Below are positions 1-8,096 of a stretch of DNA of 64,000 nt, in pieces. The stretch is from Hyphomicrobiales bacterium (lineage in GTDB: Bacteria > Pseudomonadota > Alphaproteobacteria > Rhizobiales > Beijerinckiaceae): the NCBI GenBank assembly GCA_019075865.1, contig JAGXAN010000004.1:271523-335522 (forward strand). Reading direction: 5' to 3'. How positions within the stretch are numbered: the first letter of the stretch is position 1; the number at the start of each line of letters is the position of its first letter. The notes beneath the pieces were generated by a model. The model saw nothing but the letters and a program-made list of their open reading frames with translations. It did not search any database and was not told where the DNA came from. The position numbers and the translations under genes are program-made.

Positions 1-2
1 TG

Positions 3-761
3 GGCTTCATGCGGGCCATTGGTCTCGATCCGGAAGCACATCCCGAAATGCGCTCAACCGAGTTTTATACGTCGCACGAGGCGCTGCTACTGGGATATGA
101 GCAGGCATTCACCCGCGTCGACTCAACCTCTGGCGACCCCTATGCCACCTCGGGCCACATGCTCTGGGTGGGAGATCGCACCCGCCAGCCCGAAGGTGCA
201 CACATCGAATACATGCGTGGCATTCACAACCCGATCGGCCTGAAATGCGGGCCGTCGCTCAAGCCCGACGGCTTGCTGCGTCTGATGGATACGCTGAACC
301 CGACCAATGAAGCGGGCCGACTGACGTTGATTTGCCGCTTTGGGGCCGACAAGGTAACCGAGCATCTGCCGGCATTGATCCGCGCCGTGAAGGCCGAGGG
401 GCGCACCGTCGTCTGGTCCTGTGATCCGATGCACGGCAACACCATCAAGGCAGGCTCAGGCTACAAGACCCGCCCATTCGAGCGTATCATGGGTGAAATT
501 CGCCATTTCTTCGCCGTTCATCAGGCCGAAGGCACTTATGCGGGTGGCGTCCACCTCGAAATGACCGGCAAGAACGTGACCGAATGCACCGGCGGCGCGC
601 GGGCGATCAGCGATGCCGAATTGCATGATCGCTACCACACTTACTGCGATCCGCGCCTCAATGCCGAGCAGGCGATTGAAGTGGCTTTTCTCGTTGCTGA
701 ACTGTTGAAAGTGGCTCGCACCGCGCGCGGCACACCCGTCTGGACTGCTGCGGCCGAGTAA
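3..761 (+). CDS. 3-deoxy-7-phosphoheptulonate synthase, class II (3' part)
   Basis: Condenses phosphoenolpyruvate with erythrose 4-phosphate, the first step of the shikimate pathway, in the cytoplasm. The frame is open at the left edge of the window, and about 252 C-terminal residues of a roughly 450-residue family are present. Visible class II (plant/actinobacterial/alphaproteobacterial type) blocks include [20 protein letters not shown] and the late [11 protein letters not shown] block, which carry substrate- and metal-binding residues in this family. The gene ends in TAA and is followed by an unusual 19-bp triplicated repeat rather than a clear terminator. The family call is firm. The N-terminus and any regulatory part lie outside the window, and no aroF/aroG/aroH name is assigned. 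Confidence 0.93.
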   Translation, partial: GFMRAIGLDPEAHPEMRSTEFYTSHEALLLGYEQAFTRVDSTSGDPYATSGHMLWVGDRTRQPEGAHIEYMRGIHNPIGLKCGPSLKPDGLLRLMDTLNPTNEAGRLTLICRFGADKVTEHLPALIRAVKAEGRTVVWSCDPMHGNTIKAGSGYKTRPFERIMGEIRHFFAVHQAEGTYAGGVHLEMTGKNVTECTGGARAISDAELHDRYHTYCDPRLNAEQAIEVAFLVAELLKVARTARGTPVWTAAAE

Positions 762-779
762 GACAGACCCACTTAGTGC

Positions 780-836
780 GGGAAGGGGCAGTTTTGCCGG
801 GCAAGGGCCGTTTTGGCGGGAAAGGGCAGTTTTGCG
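780..836. repeat. Three tandem copies of a 19-bp unit
   Basis: Three head-to-tail 19-bp copies lie at 780-798 (GGGAAGGGGCAGTTTTGCC), 799-817 (GGGCAAGGGCCGTTTTGGC) and 818-836 (GGGAAAGGGCAGTTTTGCG). The G-run/GTTTT core is kept, and each copy can fold a mini-hairpin around GTTT. Where the left arm changes from GCA to GCC, the right arm changes too. The array sits between the DAHP synthase stop and the dioxygenase start. There are no spacers, so it is not a CRISPR. Function unknown. Confidence 0.8.
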
Positions 837-842
837 AAAATG

Positions 843-856
843 CAACGTGCACGTTG
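843..856. promoter_or_regulatory. 14-bp perfect palindrome upstream of dioxygenase gene
   Basis: CAACGTGCACGTTG is a perfect palindrome just after the 19-bp repeats and about 47 bp before the chosen start of the dioxygenase gene. Perfect palindromes of this size at such a place are typical operators for dimeric repressors or activators. No regulator gene is adjacent, so the binding protein is unknown. Confidence 0.4.
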
Positions 857-902
857 AATTTACATGCCTATGTATGAGCCATCATTGATGGGAAAAACAA
901 CC

Positions 903-1700
903 ATGTCGCAAAACACTCGCTTCCCCACACTTTTCCTCTCGCATGGCGCGCCCAACCTCGCCCTGCACAATAGCGCAGCGCGCGAATTTCTGGAATCTTA
1001 CGGTCGTCAATTGGGCAAGCCCAAGGCAATCGTGGTTTCCACCGCGCATTTTGAAACCGGCGCCCCCGCGCTGACCGCCGATAAACAACCGGAAATGATC
1101 TACGATTTCGGTGGCTTCGAGCGTGAATTGTACCAGATGACCTATAAAGCGCCCGGTTCGCCGGAATTGGCAGCCCATGCCGGGGCACTGCTGGACCAGG
1201 CGGGCTTCAAATCCAGTCAGGTCACGCATCGCGGTTACGATCACGGTACCTGGGTGCCACTGAAATTGCTCTATCCTGACGCTGATGTGCCGGTGGTGCA
1301 GATCTCGATCCAGCCGCATGCCGGTGCCGCGCACCATGTTGCGCTCGGCCGCGCTTTGGCACCGCTTCGCGATGAAGGCGTTCTGCTGGTTGGTTCCGGC
1401 ACCGCCACCCATAACCTGCACGAATTTTTCCGTGGCGGCTACAACGCCGATTCGCAATCACCCAAATGGGTTACTGAATTTGCGAATTGGTTGCATGACA
1501 AGGTCGAAGCCGGTTCACTCGACGACATCGTCAATTACCGTCAGCGCGCCCCTTTTGCCAAAGAGAATCACCCGACCGAAGATCATTTTCTGCCGCTTCC
1601 ATTCGCATTTGGTGCGGCTGGGGAAGGGGCCAAGGGAAAGCGCGTGCATTCCTCGCACCAGTTCGGCATCATGATGATGGACGCTTACACGTTCGATTGA
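903..1700 (+). CDS. DodA/YgiD-type extradiol dioxygenase (LigB superfamily)
   Basis: Likely a cytoplasmic class III extradiol ring-cleavage dioxygenase of the 4,5-DOPA dioxygenase group. With the ATG at 903 it has 265 residues, matching the family length of about 260. Two in-frame ATGs at 864 and 888 would give longer forms without family support. The FLSHGAPN block near the start, STAHFE, the SGTATHNL block and the late HPTEDHFLPL block carry the histidines that bind the metal in this family. It stands alone, with a palindrome and repeats upstream and a strong terminator downstream, so it is probably monocistronic. The natural substrate cannot be told from sequence, since relatives act on various catechols. 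Confidence 0.88.
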   Translation: MSQNTRFPTLFLSHGAPNLALHNSAAREFLESYGRQLGKPKAIVVSTAHFETGAPALTADKQPEMIYDFGGFERELYQMTYKAPGSPELAAHAGALLDQAGFKSSQVTHRGYDHGTWVPLKLLYPDADVPVVQISIQPHAGAAHHVALGRALAPLRDEGVLLVGSGTATHNLHEFFRGGYNADSQSPKWVTEFANWLHDKVEAGSLDDIVNYRQRAPFAKENHPTEDHFLPLPFAFGAAGEGAKGKRVHSSHQFGIMMMDAYTFD

Positions 1701-1740
1701 TGCAACGCGCCCGAACCGGCGCAGACCAAATAAGCGACAA

Positions 1741-1765
1741 TGCCGCCAGTGCTGGCGGCATTTTT
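1741..1765 (+). terminator. Intrinsic terminator of the dioxygenase gene
   Basis: A perfect 8-bp stem, TGCCGCCA/TGGCGGCA, with loop GTGC is followed directly by TTTTT. It lies 41 bp after the dioxygenase stop codon. Confidence 0.9.
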
Positions 1766-1851
1766 AATTGGCTCTTGCTAACTTGCATTAGAATTCGCTA
1801 ATCTTCGTATTGGGCCCCAAAAGAGGGTATCCATAACGAGGGAGTGGAAAC

Positions 1852-2220
1852 ATGAACGCAATCAGGAGCATTGGCTTGGCCGCAATTTTGTCGTTTGGCG
1901 CGATTGTTGGTGCCCAAGCGGCTGGTTCAGTGGATGGTAAATGGAAGCGGCCGGACGGCTCGATTGCACTCGTCTCACCTTGCGGCGGCAAATTATGCGG
2001 ACATTTGATCAGCGGGTCGCAGACGGGCTACGAAATGTTTCATGGCATGAGCAAGACCGGCGTCAACAAGTGGGAGGGCAATAAAATGAAAAACCCATCC
2101 GCCCCCGGTTTCATGTCGTTCAACGGCACCGCGATTCTGGCGGGGGACAAACTGGACGTGCAAGGTTGCGCCATCGGCCATTCGATGTGCGGTCACGAGA
2201 CCTGGACACGCGCAAAATAA
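1852..2220 (+). CDS. Secreted DUF2147 family protein
   Basis: A 122-residue protein with a Sec signal peptide (hydrophobic residues 7-20, cleavage after AQA near residue 23). The mature part has the short DUF2147 pattern: DGKWKRPDGSIALVSPCGGKLCGHLI near the front and a closing DVQGCAIGHSMCGHETWTR block. Four or more cysteines suggest disulfides in the periplasm. DUF2147 proteins resemble small beta-barrel, lipocalin-like folds, and their function is not known. GGGAG lies 6-10 bp upstream of the ATG. The gene is monocistronic and converges on the ABC-F gene across a shared hairpin. Confidence 0.85.
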   Translation: MNAIRSIGLAAILSFGAIVGAQAAGSVDGKWKRPDGSIALVSPCGGKLCGHLISGSQTGYEMFHGMSKTGVNKWEGNKMKNPSAPGFMSFNGTAILAGDKLDVQGCAIGHSMCGHETWTRAK

Positions 2221-2232
2221 GCGAGGCACCAC

Positions 2233-2262
2233 GATTGCGGCGATACCTGTTTCGCCGCAATC
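2233..2262. terminator. 11-bp stem-loop between convergent genes
   Basis: GATTGCGGCGA and TCGCCGCAATC form a perfect 11-bp stem around an 8-nt loop, exactly between the convergent DUF2147 and ABC-F genes. Neither strand has a T-run after the stem. It may act as a bidirectional terminator or a 3'-end stabiliser rather than a canonical intrinsic terminator. Confidence 0.5.
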
Positions 2263-2283
2263 CAAATGTCATGCAAAGGGCCT

Positions 2284-4161
2284 TTAACCGGCCATGGCCA
2301 GTTCGAATTCTCCCGATAAAGTCAGCCATTCTTCTTCGGTGCGCTCCAGCGCTTTGGCAAGATCTGCGCGCTGGGTGGCCAGGGAACCCGCTTGCCCACC
2401 CCCTTTGGCATAAGCGGCAGGGTTGGCCAGAACAGCATCCACTTTGGCCAGCAATTCCGTGAATTTGGCGATTTTGGCTTCAAGCTCTTCGAGTTTCTTG
2501 CGCATCGCCCCCATATCGCGCCGCGATTTGGTCGGCTCCTTGCGGGCAGGGGGCTTGGCTTCTTCTGCCTTGCGCAATCGCTTGGGCACGCCAGCCCCGG
2601 TCTGCTCCAGCACGAAGCGTCGATAATCATCCATATCGCCGTCATAGGCCTTGACCGTGCCATCGGCGACCAACCAAAGCCGGTCGGCGCAGGCTTCCAG
2701 CAAATGCCGGTCATGCGATACCAGAATGACGGCACCGCCATATTCATTGATCGCCTCGATCAGCGCACTGCGGCTGTCAATGTCGAGATGGTTGGTCGGC
2801 TCATCCAGAATGAGCACATGCGGTCCGTTGAATGTGGCAATGCCCATCAAAAGTCGGGCTTTCTCGCCGCCAGACAGCAATTCAATCCGCGTATCGGCCT
2901 TTATGTTCGGAAAGCCCATGCGCGCGCAGCGGGTGCGGGTCTTGGCCTCTCCTTCGCCCGGCATCAATCGCGAAATCGCTTGATAAGGGGTCTCCAGCGG
3001 GTTCAGATCCTCAATCTGGTGCTGTGCAAAAAAGCCGACCTGCATCCGCGACGAGCGACGTATTTCACCGTTCATGGCATCCAGCCGGCCGGCAATCAGC
3101 TTGGCAAATGTCGATTTGCCATTGCCATTCGAGCCGAGCAGCCCGATCCGGTCATCAGGTGCCAAAGACAGATTCAGCCGCTTCAGCACCGGTTCGTCGC
3201 CATAACCGACACTGGCACCTTCCATCGTCACCATGGGCGGGGCAAGCGGCTTGTGCGGGGATGGCATGTGGAAGGGCAGCACATCGGTGTCAATAATGGC
3301 ACCAATGTCCTGCATCTTCGCCAGAACCTTCAACCGCGATTGCGCCTGCCGGGCCTTGGTGGCCGACGCCCGGAAACGATCCACAAATGCCTGCAAGTGC
3401 TTGCGTTTGTCGTCCTGCTTTTTGGCGGCTTTGGCCAAAATTGCCTGTGCTTCGCGCCGCTGTTGCTCAAAGCTGGAATAATTGCCCTTCCAAAGCGTCA
3501 GCTTCATCACTTCAAGGTGAAGAATATGGTCCGCCACTTCGTCCAGCAATTCGCGATCATGGCTGATCACCAGAATGGTGGCCGGGTAGGTGCGCAGGTA
3601 ATTTACCAGCCACATCGTGCCTTCAAGATCGAGATAATTGGTCGGCTCGTCGAGAAGCAGCAGGTCCGGATTGGAAAACAGCACCGCCGCCAGGGCGACA
3701 CGCATACGCCACCCTCCTGAAAATTCCGACAGCGAACGGTTTTGCGCGGCATGGTCAAATCCAAGCCCTGACAGGATGCTGGCAGCGCGTGAGGGCGCGG
3801 CATGGGCATCAATATCGACAAGGCGCGTGTGAATTTCCGCAATACGGTTGGCGTCCTGGGCGTGCTCGGCTTCGTCGAGCAAGGCAGCCCGCTCGACATC
3901 GGCCGCCAGCACAAAATCGACCAGCTTTTGCGACCCACCTGGGGCTTCTTGTTCCACACGGCCAAGGCGCATCGAGCGCGGATAATTGATGGCACCGCTC
4001 TCGGGAGAAAGATCGCCGGTGATCATGTTGAACAACGTCGTCTTGCCGGCGCCGTTGCGCCCGACAAAGCCAACATGCGCCCCGGTCGGCAAAGCGGCAC
4101 TGGCATGGTCAAATAGAATACGCGGCCCAAGCCGGAAGGTGATATCTTCAAAATTCAGCAT
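2284..4161 (-). CDS. ABC-F family ATPase (YheS/Uup-like)
   Basis: A soluble tandem ATP-binding cassette protein of the ABC-F group, which acts on ribosomes in translation rather than in transport. The chosen ATG at 4161 has AAGGCGAG upstream and gives 625 residues, the usual YheS length. The first cassette has GRNGAGKTT, a FSGGWRMR signature and LLLLDEPTNYLD. The second has GSNGNGKST, LSGGEKARLL and LILDEPTNHLD. Between them lies the charged linker (P-site tRNA interaction motif region), and a coiled-coil-like C-terminal tail rich in K, E and A follows near residues 540-610. It has no membrane segments. Assignment to YheS rather than Uup is by length and is tentative. Confidence 0.93.
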   Translation of the reverse strand: MLNFEDITFRLGPRILFDHASAALPTGAHVGFVGRNGAGKTTLFNMITGDLSPESGAINYPRSMRLGRVEQEAPGGSQKLVDFVLAADVERAALLDEAEHAQDANRIAEIHTRLVDIDAHAAPSRAASILSGLGFDHAAQNRSLSEFSGGWRMRVALAAVLFSNPDLLLLDEPTNYLDLEGTMWLVNYLRTYPATILVISHDRELLDEVADHILHLEVMKLTLWKGNYSSFEQQRREAQAILAKAAKKQDDKRKHLQAFVDRFRASATKARQAQSRLKVLAKMQDIGAIIDTDVLPFHMPSPHKPLAPPMVTMEGASVGYGDEPVLKRLNLSLAPDDRIGLLGSNGNGKSTFAKLIAGRLDAMNGEIRRSSRMQVGFFAQHQIEDLNPLETPYQAISRLMPGEGEAKTRTRCARMGFPNIKADTRIELLSGGEKARLLMGIATFNGPHVLILDEPTNHLDIDSRSALIEAINEYGGAVILVSHDRHLLEACADRLWLVADGTVKAYDGDMDDYRRFVLEQTGAGVPKRLRKAEEAKPPARKEPTKSRRDMGAMRKKLEELEAKIAKFTELLAKVDAVLANPAAYAKGGGQAGSLATQRADLAKALERTEEEWLTLSGEFELAMAG

Positions 4162-4597
4162 GCTCGCCTTTTCGCCCAAATCGCGCACCAACGCAAGCCA
4201 ATGGGCGCTTTGAGGGCCGATGCCTCCCGTGCGGCACGATCAACGTCAACCCGGGGCGTCTCGTCAGGCAGCAGGGCAGGGATAGGCAAATTGCCGTAGG
4301 ACGCATGCACCCAAGCAATGGCGGCTGTGCAAAATTCACAAAAATCACGCCTTAAAGTCGCGCTTACATAGGCAATTTGTTTATGTTTCGCAATACAACA
4401 CAGTAAAAAACCCCGTATATAAACTTTATTTGCTCTATATTTATAATTATTTTGTTTTATACGCTTGCGCGACTTGCTGAAACACGCGCGATGCAGTTTG
4501 GAATGATTCTGATATTTCCCCACGGTATGGACAAGACACGCAATTTGCCCTTATTGCCTACCAAGAGACCGCATTTTAGACCCAACCGGACCATTCC
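4162..4597. other. AT-rich intergenic region between divergent ABC-F and Nramp genes
   Basis: No convincing gene is seen. Positions 4375-4465 are markedly AT-rich (several TATA-like stretches such as TATATAAAC and CTATATTTATAAT), unlike the flanks, and probably hold promoters for one or both divergent genes. The arms TGTG/CACA around CAAAATT at 4326-4340 resemble half of the palindrome found before the Fur-family gene at 47 kb, but the match is short. Confidence 0.5.
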
Positions 4598-5854
4598 ATG
4601 AGTGAGTTAAAACTTTCCAGCCATGCCAGCCTTTCCGGCTGGCAGCGCTTTTTGCTTGTGGCCGGGCCGGGGTTGGTGGTCATGTTGGCCGATACAGACG
4701 CTGGCAGCGTCATCACGGCTGCCCAAAGCGGCGCGCAATGGGGCTATCGTCTGCTGGCGCTGCAATTTGCGCTCATTCCCATTCTCTATATTGTGCAGGA
4801 ATTGACGGTTCGTCTCGGCGTTGTCACCGGCAAAGGCCACGCACAATTGATCCGTGAACATTTTGGCCGTCACTGGGCCTGGATTTCCGTCATCACGCTG
4901 GTCGTGGCCTGTATTGGTGCCTTACTCACGGAATTGAGCGGTCTGGCGGGCATTGCGCAGCTTTATGGCATATCCGACCGGTTGGTGATGGTGCTTGTGG
5001 TGACGACATTGATCGCCATGGCCATTACCGGGTCTTATCAATCCGTAGAGCGCATTGCCCTTGGCATTGGTGCTTTTGAACTGGTGTTTCTGGCGGTCGC
5101 GCTTGTGGCCCATCCCGGCATGGGTAAGCTGGTGACACAAGCCGCTCAGATGCCATTGGAAAATCCGAAATTCCTCTATCTGGTTGCCGCCAACATCGGC
5201 GCAGTCATCATGCCTTGGATGGTATTTTTCCAACAATCGGCCGTGGTAGAAAAAGGCCTTCAGGTATCGGACTTGCCTGCGGCCCGAATCGACACCTGGG
5301 TCGGGGCCATCCTCACGCAGGTCATTATGGCGGCGATCGTGATCGCGGCTGCGGCCGCCCTTTCCACCCCAGCGGCGGACGGCACCGGCCCGGCCCTCGA
5401 CACCGTGCAAGAAATCGCCCGCGCCATCACCCCGGTGTTGGGCGAAGCCTGGGGCAAGTTGGCCTTCGCGTTGGGCGTATCGGGTGCCGCGCTGATTGGC
5501 ACGATTGTTGTGACCCTCACCGCTGCCCGCACCATTGGTGAATTGCTGGGCGTGCGCCACTCGCTGGATCACAACATGCGCGAAGCGCCTTGGTTTTACA
5601 GCATTTATGCCGGCGTGTTGATCGCTGGCGCCCTTATCGTCACCTCCGGCATCAATCTGGTCAGCCTCAGTATTGCCGTGCAGGTCATGAATGCCTTGCT
5701 GTTGCCTTTCGTGTTGGGCTTTTTGTACCTGCTGGCACGACGCCTGCCACAGCCGCACCGGTTGCTGGGTAACAAGGCACGGGTCGTGGGGGCGATCATT
5801 GTGCTGACGTCGATGCTGTCGCTCTATTCATCGATATTTGGCATCTTTCAATAG
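4598..5854 (+). CDS. Nramp-family divalent metal transporter, non-canonical metal-site motifs
   Basis: An inner-membrane protein of 418 residues with about eleven hydrophobic helices and the Nramp fold order, starting GPGLVVMLADTD in helix 1. Canonical Nramp Mn/Fe transporters carry DPGN in helix 1 and MPH in helix 6, and their Asp, Asn and Met ligate the metal. Here helix 1 reads ADTDAGSVITAAQSG and helix 6 reads MPWMVFFQQ, so the Asn-equivalent and the MPH histidine are changed. It therefore belongs to a divergent Nramp-related branch, possibly with different ion selectivity such as Mg2+, or a changed coupling ion. The substrate is not predictable from sequence. The gene has its own AT-rich promoter region and is followed by ndk. 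Confidence 0.85.
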   Translation: MSELKLSSHASLSGWQRFLLVAGPGLVVMLADTDAGSVITAAQSGAQWGYRLLALQFALIPILYIVQELTVRLGVVTGKGHAQLIREHFGRHWAWISVITLVVACIGALLTELSGLAGIAQLYGISDRLVMVLVVTTLIAMAITGSYQSVERIALGIGAFELVFLAVALVAHPGMGKLVTQAAQMPLENPKFLYLVAANIGAVIMPWMVFFQQSAVVEKGLQVSDLPAARIDTWVGAILTQVIMAAIVIAAAAALSTPAADGTGPALDTVQEIARAITPVLGEAWGKLAFALGVSGAALIGTIVVTLTAARTIGELLGVRHSLDHNMREAPWFYSIYAGVLIAGALIVTSGINLVSLSIAVQVMNALLLPFVLGFLYLLARRLPQPHRLLGNKARVVGAIIVLTSMLSLYSSIFGIFQ

Positions 5855-5941
5855 GTGCCTGCGCTTGCTGCAAAGCCAAAGGCTGGCTATAGAGACGCTT
5901 GAACGTTTCTCTCCGCAACCCAACCAATGGAAACCAAGCGC

Positions 5942-6364
5942 ATGACGACGCAACGCACTTTTTCGATTTTGAAGCCAGATGTAACCCAGCGCAACCTCAC
6001 CGGTGCCGTCAATGCGAAGATCGAGGCTGCCGGCCTGCGCATTATCGCACAAAAGCGCATTCACATGAGCCTGAAGCAGGCTGAGACCTTTTACGCCGTG
6101 CACAGCGCCCGGCCGTTTTTTGGCGAACTCACCCAGATGATGAGCGCCGCCCCGGTCGTGGTTCAGGTGCTTGAAGCCGACAATGCCATTGCCCGCTACC
6201 GCGAAGTAATGGGTGCCACCAACCCGGCAAACGCCGCGCCTGGCACCATCCGCAAAGAATTTGCCGTTTCGATGGGCGAAAATTCCGTGCATGGTTCGGA
6301 CGCTGAAGAAACCGCAGCCATCGAAATTGCCCAGTTTTTTGCTGGCAACGAAATCGTCGGCTAA
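5942..6364 (+). CDS. ndk: Nucleoside diphosphate kinase
   Basis: Transfers the gamma phosphate from ATP to nucleoside diphosphates to balance NTP pools, in the cytoplasm. The ATG at 5942 ([12 protein letters not shown]) gives the standard 140 residues; an upstream in-frame ATG at 5927 would add five unconserved residues. The family blocks [21 protein letters not shown] and the active-site [12 protein letters not shown], with the phosphorylated His, are all present. A strong terminator follows at once, and the gene is monocistronic. Confidence 0.97.
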   Translation: MTTQRTFSILKPDVTQRNLTGAVNAKIEAAGLRIIAQKRIHMSLKQAETFYAVHSARPFFGELTQMMSAAPVVVQVLEADNAIARYREVMGATNPANAAPGTIRKEFAVSMGENSVHGSDAEETAAIEIAQFFAGNEIVG

Positions 6365-6377
6365 CGCGCGATCAGAC

Positions 6378-6410
6378 GGGCGCTGCCATCGGGCGGCGCC
6401 CACCTTTTTT
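6378..6410 (+). terminator. Intrinsic terminator of ndk
   Basis: The arms GGGCGCTGCC and GGCGGCGCCC form a 10-bp stem (one T-G wobble) around loop ATCG, followed by ACC and six Ts. The T-run touches the stop codon of the convergent MFS gene. Confidence 0.93.
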
Positions 6411-7819
6411 CAGGTGACTTTGGGTGCCAGAGCGCCTTTTGTGCGACCCGCCAGTTCCGCACCTGCGTCCGCAGGCAGTTGGCGAAACAAGAATACCGAC
6501 GAGCCGGAAATGGCCGCCACCACAAGGAAGGCGATCGCAAAGTCATGCGTGGACAGCGTGGTTTCCCCGTAGACTTGCTGCACAATCTCAATCACCGCAG
6601 CCCCCATGGCAACGCCGGCGCTGACGGACAATTGTTGCACTACCGCCGAAAACGAAGTCGCAAGGCTGGCTTCCTGATCCGATATTTCAGCATAGGTAAG
6701 CGTGTTGATGCTGGTGAATTCCAGGCTGCGGAAGAAGCCGCCCGCAAGCAATAGAAACAGGATCGCAGTTGGTGACGTTTGCCGGGTAAATAGCGAATAC
6801 GACGCCAGAAAAACCGCACAAATCATAGAATTCATCACCAGCACGGTTCTAAAACCGATTCGCTTCAGTATCGGCCCGGCAGTGGCTTTCATCAGCATGG
6901 CACCGGCAGCCGAAGCAAAGGTCAAAGACCCTGATTGAAACGGTGTCATGCCAAAGCCGATCTGAAACATCAGCGGCAAAAGGAATGGCGACGCCCCTAT
7001 GCCGAGCCGAAACAAAAAGCCTCCGGTCACGCTGATGCGGAAAGTGGGGTGCTTGAACAATCGCAAATCCAGAATCGGATGCTCGATGCGCCGCGCATGC
7101 CAGACATAAATCGTCAACAACACACCCCCCAGTGCCACAAGCGCAATATCAAGTGGCACCGAAATGAACCCGCGTCCGGCAACCGTCATGCCAAACATGA
7201 CCGCAGACAAGCCAATCCCCGACAGCAGGAAGCCGACAAGATCGAGTGACCGAGGCTCTTCTTCGCGGATATTCTCAATGAACAGCGAAGCCAGCACCAT
7301 GCCGAGAACGCCAATCGGTACATTGATCCAGAAAATCCACCGCCATTGGAAATAGGTGGTGATGAACCCACCGAGCGGTGGGCCGATGACCGGGCCAATC
7401 AAGGCCGGAAACGTCAAATAGGCCATGGCGCTGACCAGTTGCGAGCGCGGCACCGCTCGCAGGATGACGAGACGCCCGACGGGCACCATCATGGCACCGC
7501 CAAAACCTTGCACAATGCGCGCCAGCACGAATTGCGTCAGCGTGCTGGAGAGCCCGCACAATATCGAGCCCGTCGTGAAAATGATGATGGCCGACCGGAA
7601 TACGGTGCGTGCGCCAAACCGGTCGGCCGCCCAACCGGAGGCCGGAATAAACACAGCCAGCGACAATAGGTAAGAGGTAAGTGCCAGTTTGAGCGAGATC
7701 GGGTCGCGGTGCAAATCCAGCGCAATGGCGGGCAGGGAGGTAGCAATTACCGTGCTATCCAGATTCTCCATGAACAAAGCTGTGGCCACGATCAGAGGCG
7801 TTAAAAAATAGGGGCGCAA
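6410..7819 (-). CDS. MFS drug/solute exporter, DHA2 (EmrB/QacA) type
   Basis: An inner-membrane major facilitator of 469 residues with 13-14 hydrophobic segments. It has the DHA2 helix-1 motif (LDSTVIATSLPAIA), the MFS loop motif GWAADRFGARTVF, the RIVQGFGGAMMVP block and the antiporter-type GPVIGPPLGG motif. It is likely a proton-driven exporter of small organic compounds; the substrate is unknown. The start is TTG at 7819 with GAGG five bases upstream. The next ATG (7771) would cut into helix 1. No periplasmic adaptor gene is adjacent, unlike emrAB operons. It faces ndk tail to tail. Confidence 0.9.
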   Translation of the reverse strand: MRPYFLTPLIVATALFMENLDSTVIATSLPAIALDLHRDPISLKLALTSYLLSLAVFIPASGWAADRFGARTVFRSAIIIFTTGSILCGLSSTLTQFVLARIVQGFGGAMMVPVGRLVILRAVPRSQLVSAMAYLTFPALIGPVIGPPLGGFITTYFQWRWIFWINVPIGVLGMVLASLFIENIREEEPRSLDLVGFLLSGIGLSAVMFGMTVAGRGFISVPLDIALVALGGVLLTIYVWHARRIEHPILDLRLFKHPTFRISVTGGFLFRLGIGASPFLLPLMFQIGFGMTPFQSGSLTFASAAGAMLMKATAGPILKRIGFRTVLVMNSMICAVFLASYSLFTRQTSPTAILFLLLAGGFFRSLEFTSINTLTYAEISDQEASLATSFSAVVQQLSVSAGVAMGAAVIEIVQQVYGETTLSTHDFAIAFLVVAAISGSSVFLFRQLPADAGAELAGRTKGALAPKVT

Positions 7820-8019
7820 TCGGGCCTCACAAAAAATAGCGCCGACACATCGCCGCTAACCATCATCACTAGCGTCTATATGCCGCGACGGACTGGCCGC
7901 GCAAGCCCCATTCCCAATTGGCAGCTATGCTGAAACGAAATTGCCGACACCAATTTTGATGATGCCTTCCCAACGACAGGCGCGGCAGCCGTGAAATTTT
8001 GGGCAAGCAAGCGCTACCC

Positions 8020-8049
8020 AAAAAAATGCGGGAGATCATCTCTCCCGCA
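8020..8049 (-). terminator. Intrinsic terminator of rne
   Basis: Read on the minus strand, TGCGGGAGA/TCTCCCGCA form a perfect 9-bp stem with a 5-nt loop, followed by seven Ts. It lies about 48 bp downstream of the rne stop. The rest of 7820-8096 holds no gene that I can see. Confidence 0.92.
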
Positions 8050-8096
8050 ATCTTCAACTTTCCACTTGAGCTGTGCTCAAACGTGGGTTCGCAATA

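Noticed and set aside
780..836. CRISPR interpretation of the 19-bp repeats
   Set aside because: Copies are directly adjacent with no spacers, and no cas gene is near.
2392..3720. Long open frame (442 codons) opposite the ABC-F gene
   Set aside because: Antisense shadow of a well-conserved gene; no domain, low plausibility composition, and no ribosome site.
4155..4523. 122-codon minus-strand frame upstream of the ABC-F gene
   Set aside because: Crosses the AT-rich promoter region, has no recognised domain and would overlap the ABC-F start out of frame.
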